Shown here: positions 1-5,324 of the stretch, one piece after another | Position numbering within the stretch: the stretch's first letter is position 1 | How the letters are laid out: each line of letters opens with the position of its first letter | NCBI GenBank assembly: GCA_900555705.1 | Contig: USLV01000110.1 | Span: 1-5,324 of the forward strand | Direction of reading: 5' to 3' | DNA: 5,324 bases | DNA from: an uncultured Oscillospiraceae bacterium | GTDB lineage: Bacteria; Bacillota; Clostridia; Oscillospirales; Acutalibacteraceae | Translations under genes and position numbers: made by a program | The notes under the pieces: model-generated | What the model was told of the DNA's origin: nothing | The model's database searches: none | Seen by the model: only the letters and a program-made list of their open reading frames with translations

Positions 1-39
1 GAGAGGTCTCGTGGGCTCGGAGATGTGTATAAGAGACAG
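1..39 (+). other. Nextera Read-2 adapter and partial i7 index (synthetic)
   Basis: Positions 21-39 are exactly the 19-base Tn5 mosaic end AGATGTGTATAAGAGACAG. Positions 6-20 are GTCTCGTGGGCTCGG, the Read-2-specific part of the Nextera transposase adapter. Bases 1-5 (GAGAG) are the last five bases of GTAGAGAG, the reverse complement of the i7 index found intact at the other end. This is library DNA, not genome. It is open in frame with trpB, so gene callers will add a false N-terminus reading MGSEMCIRDR. Confidence 0.98.
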
Positions 40-529
40 GAACTCGATGGGGATGTTCTCCGCGTTCCTCGCGGATCCGGTTGATATCATTGGCGTTGAG
101 CCGCTTGGTCGCGGCCCGGCGATCGGCGACCACGCCGCCTCCATTGCCTATGGCAAAAAGGGCGTGCTGCACGGCTTCGAGAGCTATCTGTTACAGGATG
201 AGGCGGGGGAGCCGCTGCCGGTCTATTCGATTGCGAGCGGCCTTGACTATCCCTCGGTCGGTCCGGAGCACGCCTATCTCCACGACTGCGGCCGTGTGCG
301 CTATGAGCAGGTGTCGGACGAGGAGGCGATGGAGGCCTTCTTCCTGCTCTGCCGCTATGAGGGCATCATTCCGGCTATCGAGAGCTCGCATGCGCTGGCT
401 TATGCGCTGCGGTATGCACGGGAGAAGGGAACCGGCTCGATCCTCGTCAATCTCTCGGGCCGCGGCGACAAGGATATCGACTATGTCTATGAGAAATATG
501 GCTGCGGTGAGCAGTTTAAGCTGGACTGA
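40..529 (+). CDS. trpB: tryptophan synthase beta chain, C-terminal part (5' truncated by contig end)
   Basis: TrpB is the PLP-dependent enzyme that condenses indole with L-serine to give L-tryptophan, the last step of the pathway, normally in an alpha2-beta2 complex with TrpA. The 162 native codons (from position 41) are about 40% of a roughly 400-residue family member. They start inside the PLP-phosphate-binding glycine loop (NSMGMF, normally GGGSNAIGMF). They keep the cation-site segment SGLDYPSVGP (fragment residues 67-75; its Asp matches Asp305 of the Salmonella enzyme), EGIIPAIESSHAL (Glu114, matching Glu350) and LSGRGDKD (Ser139, matching Ser377, which contacts the PLP ring nitrogen). 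The catalytic lysine and COMM domain lie off the contig. No trpA follows: pyrC starts 28 bases after the stop at 527-529. Any start codon upstream of position 40 is adapter-derived. Confidence 0.96.
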
Positions 530-542
530 CGCGCGGCGATAA

Positions 543-550
543 AAGGAGGA
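543..550 (+). promoter_or_regulatory. ribosome binding site of pyrC
   Basis: AAGGAGGA lies 7 bases before the ATG at 558 and is almost fully complementary to the 16S rRNA 3' end. It fixes the pyrC start and indicates efficient translation. Confidence 0.85.
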
Positions 551-557
551 TGAGCGC

Positions 558-1829
558 ATGGCGGATACGCTGATCCGGGGCGCGCGGGTGATCGACCCCG
601 CCGCCGGACGGGATGAGACGACGGATCTTCTGATGCGGGATGGTCGGATTGCGGCTGTCGGAAGCGAACTGTCGGCGGTGGGCGCGGCGGTTGTTGAGGC
701 GGCGGGACTGGTCTGTGCTCCGGGATTGGTGGATATGCATGTACATCTGCGCGATCCCGGCCAGACGCATAAAGAGGACGTTCTGACCGGTTGTCGTGCG
801 GCGGCGGCCGGCGGGGTGACGTCGCTCGCCTGTATGCCGAATACCTCGCCGGTCTGCGATACCCCGGCGGTTGTCGCGGAGATTTTGGAGAAGGCGACGG
901 GTGCGGATGCCCGGGTCTATCCGGTGGCGGCGGTTTCAAAGGGATTGGGCGGTCAGGAGATGACGGATTTTGCCGCACTGCGCGCGGCGGGCGCGATCGC
1001 GGTTTCGGAAGACGGGCGGCCGGTGGCGACCGCCGATCTGATGCAGCGTGCTCTGCGGGAGGCGGCTGCGAACGGCCTTGCGGTGCTGGCGCACTGTGAG
1101 GAGTTGTCGCTGGTGCGCGGCGGAATCATGCATCTCGGCGAGGTGTCCCGCGCGCTCGGCGTGCCGGGCATCGATCCGGCGGCGGAGGATGTCGCGACCG
1201 CGCGGGAGATCGCGCTGGCCGCCTCGACCGGCTGCCCGGTGCACATCTGTCATGTCAGCACCGCCGGAAGCGTGGCGCTGATCCGGGATGCGCAGCGGCG
1301 GGGTGTGCCGGTCACGGGCGAAACCGCGCCGCATTATCTGCTGCTGACCGACGAGGCGCTGCGGGGCCGCGACGCGGATTACCGCATGAACCCGCCGCTG
1401 CGGACGGCGGCGGATGCGGCGGCGCTGCGGGAGGCGCTGCGTGACGGGACGCTCGCGGCGATGGCGACCGACCATGCACCGCATACGCCGGAGGAGAAGG
1501 CGGATTTCGCAACCGCGCCGAATGGTTCGATCGGGATGGAGACCTCGCTCGCGGCCAGTCTGACGGCGCTGGTGCATACCGGTGTGTTGACACTGCCGGA
1601 GCTTGTCCGGCGGATGTCGACCACGCCCGCGTCGATTCTCGGCATCCCGGCCGGGACCCTCGCGGTCGGCGCGGCGGCGGATGTTGTGCTGTTCGATCCG
1701 GAGGAGGAATGGACGGTGGATCCGGCGGCGCTGCACGGCAAATCGCGCAACACGCCCTTCAAGGGGATGACGCTGCGCGGCCGGGTGCGGGCGACCTGGC
1801 TCGGCGGCCGGGCGGTTTATCGGATGTGA
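558..1829 (+). CDS. pyrC: dihydroorotase, class I
   Basis: The enzyme reversibly cyclises N-carbamoyl-L-aspartate to dihydroorotate, the third step of UMP synthesis, in the cytoplasm. The 423 residues are the usual length for bacterial class I enzymes and the chain looks complete. The amidohydrolase TIM-barrel landmarks are present: His61 and His63 in DMHVHLRDPG with substrate-binding Arg65; Asn95 in MPNTSP; Asp152 in SEDGRP, where some relatives use a carboxylated lysine to bridge the metals; His179 in LAHCEE; His232 in ICHVST; Asn278 in RMNPPLR; and catalytic Asp305 in ATDHAPH. These positions nearly coincide with the Aquifex aeolicus enzyme. Cys180 next to His179 matches the cysteine that binds zinc in the isolated Aquifex protein. 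Such enzymes often work with aspartate carbamoyltransferase (PyrB), which is not on this contig. The ATG is fixed by a strong ribosome site. Gaps of 28 and 31 bases suggest co-transcription with its neighbours. GC is very high (46 of 60 bases at 1141-1200). Confidence 0.97.
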   Translation: MADTLIRGARVIDPAAGRDETTDLLMRDGRIAAVGSELSAVGAAVVEAAGLVCAPGLVDMHVHLRDPGQTHKEDVLTGCRAAAAGGVTSLACMPNTSPVCDTPAVVAEILEKATGADARVYPVAAVSKGLGGQEMTDFAALRAAGAIAVSEDGRPVATADLMQRALREAAANGLAVLAHCEELSLVRGGIMHLGEVSRALGVPGIDPAAEDVATAREIALAASTGCPVHICHVSTAGSVALIRDAQRRGVPVTGETAPHYLLLTDEALRGRDADYRMNPPLRTAADAAALREALRDGTLAAMATDHAPHTPEEKADFATAPNGSIGMETSLAASLTALVHTGVLTLPELVRRMSTTPASILGIPAGTLAVGAAADVVLFDPEEEWTVDPAALHGKSRNTPFKGMTLRGRVRATWLGGRAVYRM

Positions 1830-1844
1830 TGAGGGACTGTTTGA

Positions 1845-1852
1845 GAAGGGAG
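1845..1852 (+). promoter_or_regulatory. ribosome binding site of the membrane protein gene
   Basis: GAAGGGAG lies 8 bases upstream of the ATG at 1861, within the 31-base gap after pyrC. It supports that start and translation from a shared transcript. Confidence 0.7.
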
Positions 1853-1860
1853 TACAGAAT

Positions 1861-2652
1861 ATGCCTTATGAGTATTATAGCTATGGCGATACCTATGGCG
1901 CCGACGCGGTTTTTTCGATTTTCGGGATTGTTTACGGCTTCTTCCTGCTGATCGGACTTTTGGCTTATGTGTTGGAGGCGGCAGGCCTCCACACCATTGC
2001 CAAACGGCGGGGTATCCGGAACTATGGATTGGCGTGGCTACCCATTGCCAATGTATGGATTCTCGGGAGCATTGCGGATCAGTATATGTTTGTCTCAACA
2101 GGTATGCGGAAAAATTACCGCAAGATTTTGCTCGGACTCAGTATCGGCTTCGCAGTCACGATTTTTTTCTCTGTCATATGCCTGTTCGGCTCCGTCCTTG
2201 CGGAGGCGGTTCGAGCGGAAAACGGTGCGTCGGAGGACGCGGTTCTGCGGATTCTCGGACCGGTTTTGTTGATCTGGCTGCTGATAATGGTGCTGGCCGT
2301 GGTGATTTCGGTTTTTACCTTTGTCGCCTATTATCGGCTGTTCCAGTCCTGCGCGCCCTACAATGCGACGCTGTATCTGGTGTTGTCGATTTTTGTCAGC
2401 GTGACACTGCCTTTCTTCATATTTGCCTGCCGTAATAAGGATGACGGCATGCGTCCCTGCCAACCGCCGATGTACGGCGCGCCTCCGGCTGGCCCGGGCG
2501 GACCGGGATTCCAGCCGCTTGCCCGAACGGTGCCGGACGCTTATCCGGGACAGGTGCCGCAGCAGCCGGTGAACCCTCCTACGGTGCAGACGCCTCCGGA
2601 GGAGGCTGCCGAACCGAAGCAGGATCAGGATAGCGGCCCTTCCTGGCTGTGA
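1861..2652 (+). CDS. five-helix membrane protein with Pro/Gly-rich cytoplasmic-type tail, function unknown
   Basis: The function is unknown. The 263-residue protein has about five hydrophobic segments, near residues 17-42, 56-72, 88-115, 128-158 and 170-190. The motif following helix 1, TIAKRRGIRNYGLAWLPIAN, then WILGSIADQY and a basic MRKNYRK, resembles a widespread uncharacterised family of clostridial membrane proteins as I remember it; no domain name is claimed. Residues 200-263 are a Pro-, Gly- and Gln-rich tail that looks disordered and ends in an acidic stretch and SWL. There is no signal peptide apart from helix 1 and no visible catalytic motif. The start is an ATG with a good ribosome site. 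Base composition is lower in GC than pyrC (57 of the first 120 bases), partly because of Phe, Ile and Tyr codons. It probably lies in the pyrC transcript, but nothing ties it functionally to pyrimidine synthesis. Confidence 0.88.
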   Translation: MPYEYYSYGDTYGADAVFSIFGIVYGFFLLIGLLAYVLEAAGLHTIAKRRGIRNYGLAWLPIANVWILGSIADQYMFVSTGMRKNYRKILLGLSIGFAVTIFFSVICLFGSVLAEAVRAENGASEDAVLRILGPVLLIWLLIMVLAVVISVFTFVAYYRLFQSCAPYNATLYLVLSIFVSVTLPFFIFACRNKDDGMRPCQPPMYGAPPAGPGGPGFQPLARTVPDAYPGQVPQQPVNPPTVQTPPEEAAEPKQDQDSGPSWL

Positions 2653-2656
2653 CGCC

Positions 2657-2710
2657 GGGGAGGACGAGATGATTCTGTCGATCTCCCGGCGGGAGCCGAT
2701 CCGTTCATAG
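2657..2710 (+). pseudogene. broken duplicate of the 5' end of the DUF1848 gene
   Basis: A GGGGAGGA ribosome site (2657-2664) and an ATG at 2669 open a 13-codon frame reading MILSISRREPIRS that stops at 2708-2710. The first eight codons, MILSISRR, are those of the full DUF1848 gene at 3449. Bases 2668-2692 match 3448-3472 at 24 of 25 positions. Similarity ends in codon 9, apart from a shared Ile codon at position 11. It lies 16 bases after the membrane gene stop, a typical operon spacing, which suggests the DUF1848 gene once started here. It could instead be a translated 13-residue leader peptide, but the duplication explains it better. Confidence 0.7.
2668..2692 (+). repeat. direct repeat, left copy
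   Basis: This 25-base stretch matches 3448-3472 at 24 of 25 positions; the only difference is C at 2675 against T at 3455. The copies are exactly 780 bases apart in the same orientation, each beginning at the base before a DUF1848-type ATG. Confidence 0.9.
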
Positions 2711-2804
2711 GACTACATCTATACGACCGGATTCTCCGCCGGCTGTCAATGGCATTCCTGTTGAGGCAGAGATACTTACAGCCATTGCCGATATTTTGGG
2801 ATAG
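2673..2804 (+). other. start-less open frame, possible gene remnant
   Basis: After the stop at 2670-2672 this frame runs 43 codons to TAG at 2802-2804 with no ATG or GTG. Its last 30 codons read like an ordinary protein C-terminus, with PPAVNGIPVEAE followed by ILTAIADILG. It may be the 3' remnant of a lost gene, or chance in GC-rich DNA. I do not recognise the family. It overlaps the broken DUF1848 copy in another frame. No convincing promoter or terminator is visible elsewhere in the 2653-2821 gap. Confidence 0.3.
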
Positions 2805-2821
2805 TCGATGGGGGGATCGTG

Positions 2822-3361
2822 ATGAAAAGCAGAAAAACCGCCGTGGCGATCCGGGGAGTCATTGTTGCCGCGGCAATCGGTGCCTTTCTGTTGTTTTTCG
2901 CGTTTCTGCGAACCTGCTCGGGCCCGTCCCCGCTGGCCGCCCGGCTGACGCGGGAGGAGATAGTGGCCGATTTTGAGTCGGATGAGGATCGCTTTGCGCA
3001 AATTGCGCAGATATTTCTGGACAGGCAGGCGGCCGACGGTACCGTCGAACGGCGGCTGGTCGGCATTTCCTCGGATATGCAGACGGCTTCCGGCGCGGCG
3101 GTTGCCTTTTCCTTTGCGGAAGAAGCGCGGATTTCCGATTTTCTGAAGGACAGGGACTATCAAAGCGTTTCGATGGAGACGTATACATCCGGAGACGGCA
3201 GCGGCTTTGTCCGCTATCTCCGTTTTACCGAGGAGAGCGGCTGGCTGGACACCGCCAGAGGGGTGCTGCTCGTGGTGAACGGCGGTGCGGGCCGTCTGGA
3301 TGAGGCCATCCCGACGCTGGAGGCTATAAAAGACGATTGGTATTATTATGAGTACAGCTGA
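2822..3361 (+). CDS. small membrane-anchored protein, function unknown
   Basis: I do not recognise the family. The 179-residue protein begins with a basic MKSRK, then one hydrophobic helix (about residues 9-29) ending at Arg30-Thr31-Cys32. The sequence before the cysteine (LRTC) is not a lipobox, so an uncleaved signal anchor with about 145 residues outside the cell is most likely. That domain is mixed alpha/beta in character, acidic and helical near 43-70, with a strand-like GVLLVVNGG at 147-155 and an aromatic end WYYYEYS. Only Cys32 is present and no catalytic motif is visible. Two starts are adjacent, GTG at 2819 and ATG at 2822. I chose the ATG, which has GGGGGA at 2811-2815 close upstream. 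The gene lies within the 780-base segment bracketed by direct repeats, with 169 and 87 bases of flanking gap, so it is less tightly coupled than its neighbours. Confidence 0.75.
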   Translation: MKSRKTAVAIRGVIVAAAIGAFLLFFAFLRTCSGPSPLAARLTREEIVADFESDEDRFAQIAQIFLDRQAADGTVERRLVGISSDMQTASGAAVAFSFAEEARISDFLKDRDYQSVSMETYTSGDGSGFVRYLRFTEESGWLDTARGVLLVVNGGAGRLDEAIPTLEAIKDDWYYYEYS

Positions 3362-3391
3362 AGCGCCTGAAAAGTCGGGGAAGCAAAGGAC

Positions 3392-3420
3392 TTGACAAAC
3401 CGCCGCCCGTCGTGTAGGCT
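3392..3420 (+). promoter_or_regulatory. sigma-70/sigma-A-type promoter for DUF1848-pyrF
   Basis: A perfect -35 box TTGACA (3392-3397) is followed after exactly 17 bases by TAGGCT (3415-3420), which matches TATAAT at T1, A2 and T6. Transcription would start near 3427, about 22 bases before the DUF1848 ATG. The site is in the 87-base gap after the small membrane-anchored gene. The weak -10 in GC-rich DNA lowers certainty. Confidence 0.6.
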
Positions 3421-3432
3421 GAACCCTGAAAA

Positions 3433-3443
3433 GGGGAGGAGGG
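3433..3443 (+). promoter_or_regulatory. ribosome binding site deciding the DUF1848 start
   Basis: GGGGAGGAGGG has its GGAGG core 9 bases before the ATG at 3449. It selects this ATG over an in-frame TTG at 3392, which is the -35 box of the promoter and would add 19 residues unlike the family. Confidence 0.85.
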
Positions 3444-3447
3444 TCAG

Positions 3448-3472
3448 GATGATTTTGTCGATCTCCCGGCGG
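3448..3472 (+). repeat. direct repeat, right copy
   Basis: This is the partner of 2668-2692 (24 of 25 bases identical). It covers codons 1-8 of the intact DUF1848 gene, MILSISRR. Confidence 0.9.
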
Positions 3473-4375
3473 ACGGACATCCCCTGCTGCTACCCGGACT
3501 GGCTGGAGCACCGTCTGCGGGCTGGGTATGCGCTGGTGCGGTCGCCGCGCCGCCCGGATCTGCTCCGGCGGGTGCCGATTGACGCGGAGGTGGTGGACGG
3601 CATCGTCTTCTGGACCAAGGATCCGGCGCCGATGCTGCCGCTCCTGCCGCTGCTCGATGGGCTGCACATCCCCTGTTATTTTCAGTTTACGCTGACTCCC
3701 TATGACCGGACGGTCGAGCCGGGGCTGCGGGACAAGGCGGAGATTGGCCGCACCTTTCGGACTCTCGCGGAACGGCTGGGTCCCGAGCGGGTGCTCTGGC
3801 GCTATGACCCGATCATCCTGAACGAGCGTTTCACAGCGGACTGGCACCGGGAGCAGTTTGCCCGCTTTTGCGATCTGCTGCGGGATGTCACCCGACAGGT
3901 GACGATCAGCTTTCTCGACCTCTATGCCGTCGCGCAGCATCCGCTGCTCCGCCCGATTGGGGAGGAGGAGATGCGCGTGCTGGCGGTGGACCTCGCCGCT
4001 ATCGCGCGGGCGCACGGCCTGTCGATTGCGGCCTGCTGTGAATCGGCGGCGCTCGCCGACTGCGGAATCGGACAGGCGCACTGTGTCGATCGGCTGCTGC
4101 TGGAGCGACTGACCGGGTGTCGACTGACGCTGCCGCCCGACCGGGGTCAGCGCCCCGGCTGCGGTTGCTGCGAGAGCGTGGATATTGGCGCCTACGCGAC
4201 CTGCACAAACGGCTGCATCTACTGCTATGCCGCGCGGGGACGGGCGGCGCTGCGGCGCAATCGGGCGGCCTATCGACCGGATGCGCCGCTTCTGACCGGC
4301 GAACAGCCGCCGGAGGACGCGGTCTCCGACCGGCAATTTCATTCCAACAAAACCGGACAACTCAGTTTCTTCTGA
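3449..4375 (+). CDS. DUF1848 family protein with C-terminal CX3CX2C cluster
   Basis: This is a cytoplasmic 308-residue protein of the DUF1848 family, whose function is not established to my knowledge. Family landmarks occur in order: MILSISRRTDIP at the N-terminus, VFWTKDPAPM (53-62), YFQFTLTPYD (77-86), ERVLWRYDPI (113-122), VTISFLDLY (151-159), then a cysteine-rich C-terminus. That end holds CGCC (Cys238, 240, 241), SVDIGAY and TCTNGCIYCYA, with Cys252, Cys256 and Cys259 in the CX3CX2C spacing typical of radical-SAM iron-sulfur sites. In standard radical SAM enzymes this motif is N-terminal, so this may be a permuted or separate Fe-S site; that is inference. The last five residues, QLSFF, resemble a DNA sliding-clamp binding motif. 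The ATG at 3449 is chosen for its ribosome site and the family N-terminus. The gene probably has its own promoter and leads into pyrF after 22 bases. A truncated copy of its start lies at 2657-2710. Confidence 0.92.
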   Translation: MILSISRRTDIPCCYPDWLEHRLRAGYALVRSPRRPDLLRRVPIDAEVVDGIVFWTKDPAPMLPLLPLLDGLHIPCYFQFTLTPYDRTVEPGLRDKAEIGRTFRTLAERLGPERVLWRYDPIILNERFTADWHREQFARFCDLLRDVTRQVTISFLDLYAVAQHPLLRPIGEEEMRVLAVDLAAIARAHGLSIAACCESAALADCGIGQAHCVDRLLLERLTGCRLTLPPDRGQRPGCGCCESVDIGAYATCTNGCIYCYAARGRAALRRNRAAYRPDAPLLTGEQPPEDAVSDRQFHSNKTGQLSFF

Positions 4376-4397
4376 CAGGGAAAGGACAGGATAGAAA

Positions 4398-5282
4398 ATG
4401 GCACTGGACAGACTCATCGAAGCGGTCAAACGGACCGGCAATCCCACAGTGGCGGGGCTTGATCCCAAGCTGGATTTTCTGCCGGAGCATCTGAAGCGGG
4501 CGGCCTTTGCCGAATACGGCGAGACGCTGGAGGGCGCGGCGGCGGCGCTGCTCGCCTTCAACAAGGGACTGATCGACGCGCTCTGCGACATTGTCCCGGC
4601 GGTCAAGCCGCAGGCAGCCTACTATGAGATGTACGGCTGGCCGGGCGTCCGTGCGCTGGCCGAGACCATCGCCTATGCGAAGCAGAAGGGGCTGTTTGTG
4701 GTCACCGACGGCAAGCGCAACGACATCGGCACCACGATGGAGGCCTATGCCGCCGGGCACATGGGGACGACAACGGTCGGCGGACAGCAGTTCACCCCCT
4801 TCGGCGGAGATGCGCTGACCGTCAACGGTTATCTCGGCTCGGACGGCATCCGGCCGTTGCTCGCGGTCTGCCGCGAGCAGAACACCGGCATTTTTGTGCT
4901 GGTCAAGACCTCGAACCCCTCCTCCGGTGAGCTGCAGGATCGTCTGATCGATGGACAGCCGGTCTACCGCCTGATGGGCGACATGTGTGAGCAGTGGGGC
5001 GAGGAGCTGCCGGGTCGCTACGGCTATTCCGGTGTCGGCGCGGTAGTCGGCGCGACCTATCCGGCGCAGCTGACGGAGCTGCGCGCAGCGCTGCCGCACA
5101 CCTTCTTCCTCGTGCCCGGCTACGGCGCGCAGGGCGGCGGCGCGCAGGACGTGGCGGGAGCGTTCGATCGGGATGGACTCGGCGCAATCGTCAACTCCTC
5201 GCGCGGCATCATGTGTGCCTGGAAGAAAGAGGAGGGCTGTGCGCCGGAGGCCTATGCCGAGGCGGCGCGCCGCGAAGCGCTC
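4398..5282 (+). CDS. pyrF: orotidine-5'-phosphate decarboxylase, subfamily 2 (3' end cut by contig end)
   Basis: PyrF decarboxylates orotidine 5'-phosphate to UMP, the last step of de novo pyrimidine synthesis, as a cytoplasmic TIM-barrel dimer without cofactors. The active-site residues are visible: Asp22 in AGLDPK, Lys70 in AVKPQAAYYE, and Asp104, Lys106 and Asp109 in TDGKRNDIGTT. The phosphate-binding end follows with VPGYGAQGGGAQD (239-251) and VNSSRGI (265-271). The wording of these motifs and the length identify the longer bacterial subfamily 2. There are 295 native codons and no stop before the adapter at 5283. Family members run to about 270-310 residues, so little is missing. The ATG at 4398 follows AAAGGA at 4381-4386, a moderate ribosome site, 22 bases after the DUF1848 stop. 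Read through the adapter, the protein gains a false SLIHISEPTRP tail. In related clostridia other pyr genes commonly follow; none is visible here. Confidence 0.95.
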
Positions 5283-5324
5283 CTGTCTCTTATACACATC
5301 TCCGAGCCCACGAGACCTCTCTAC
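5283..5324 (-). other. Nextera Read-2 adapter and full i7 index (synthetic)
   Basis: Positions 5283-5301 are CTGTCTCTTATACACATCT, the reverse complement of the Tn5 mosaic end, followed by CCGAGCCCACGAGAC (5302-5316). The last eight bases, CTCTCTAC (5317-5324), are the standard Nextera i7 index N707 as I know it. They match the five index bases left at the start of the contig. This is library DNA and interrupts pyrF. Confidence 0.98.

Noticed and set aside
936..1736. Antisense frame of 266 codons opposite pyrC
   Set aside because: It is an Arg/His-rich shadow frame typical of GC-rich DNA, and pyrC on the + strand has every expected catalytic residue.
2683..2695. CTCCC-GGC-GGGAG hairpin as a terminator
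   Set aside because: The stem is only five pairs with a three-base loop, no T-run follows, and the left arm is part of the duplicated DUF1848 coding sequence.
2761..2800. Possible promoter (TTGAGG with a downstream TATTTT) for the gene at 2822
   Set aside because: The spacer is about 25 bases, too long for a sigma-70 promoter, and no better -10 lies at 16-18 bases.
2932..2980. Lipoprotein signal for the small membrane-anchored protein
   Set aside because: The residues before Cys32 are LRT, which do not fit a lipobox because Arg sits at -2.
3425..3436. Small CCC/GGG hairpin near the DUF1848 ribosome site as a regulator
   Set aside because: Only three or four pairs are possible, too weak to claim regulation.
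2705..4606. Long antisense open frame of 633 codons on the - strand
   Set aside because: It is a shadow of the genes at 2822-3361, 3449-4375 and the start of pyrF. It has low-complexity Arg/Pro/Gln-rich content and no family features, and the + strand genes show clear conserved motifs.
4362..5297. Antisense frame of 311 codons on the - strand
   Set aside because: It lies opposite the active-site-bearing pyrF and its start (MYKRQ) comes from the adapter.
1..5324. Terminal inverted repeats of a transposon at the two contig ends
   Set aside because: The inverted ends are Tn5 mosaic ends belonging to Nextera library adapters with index bases, not a natural element.

Overview
This is a short, GC-rich metagenome-style contig with five whole or nearly whole genes and one 5'-truncated gene, all on the + strand. 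Both ends are synthetic. Positions 1-39 and 5283-5324 are Illumina Nextera Read-2 transposon adapter plus i7 index bases, so native DNA is only about 40-5282. The high GC, strong GGAGG-type ribosome binding sites, a subfamily-2 PyrF, a class I PyrC and a DUF1848 protein suggest a high-GC member of the Clostridia (Oscillospirales-like gut Firmicutes). That taxonomy is inference and no marker gene proves it.

Layout, left to right: the C-terminal 162 codons of trpB (40-529); pyrC, dihydroorotase (558-1829); a five-helix membrane protein with a Pro/Gly-rich tail (1861-2652); a 169-base gap holding a broken copy of the start of the DUF1848 gene (2657-2710) and an unexplained start-less frame (2673-2804); a small membrane-anchored protein of unknown function (2822-3361); a sigma-70-like promoter (3392-3420); a DUF1848 protein (3449-4375) with a C-terminal CX3CX2C cluster and a clamp-binding-like last five residues; and pyrF, orotidine-5'-phosphate decarboxylase (4398-5282), cut by the adapter just before its end.

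PyrC and PyrF catalyse the third and last steps of de novo UMP synthesis. They often sit close together in Clostridia, but here three unrelated genes separate them. TrpB makes tryptophan from indole and serine, and no trpA follows it. Gaps of 28, 31 and 22 bases support co-transcription of trpB-pyrC-membrane gene and of DUF1848-pyrF. The promoter at 3392 probably gives DUF1848-pyrF their own transcript.

The most interesting structure is a 25-base near-perfect direct repeat, 780 bases apart, covering the start of the DUF1848 gene. It brackets the small membrane-anchored gene and the promoter. This suggests the segment was inserted or duplicated into an operon in which DUF1848 once directly followed the membrane gene.
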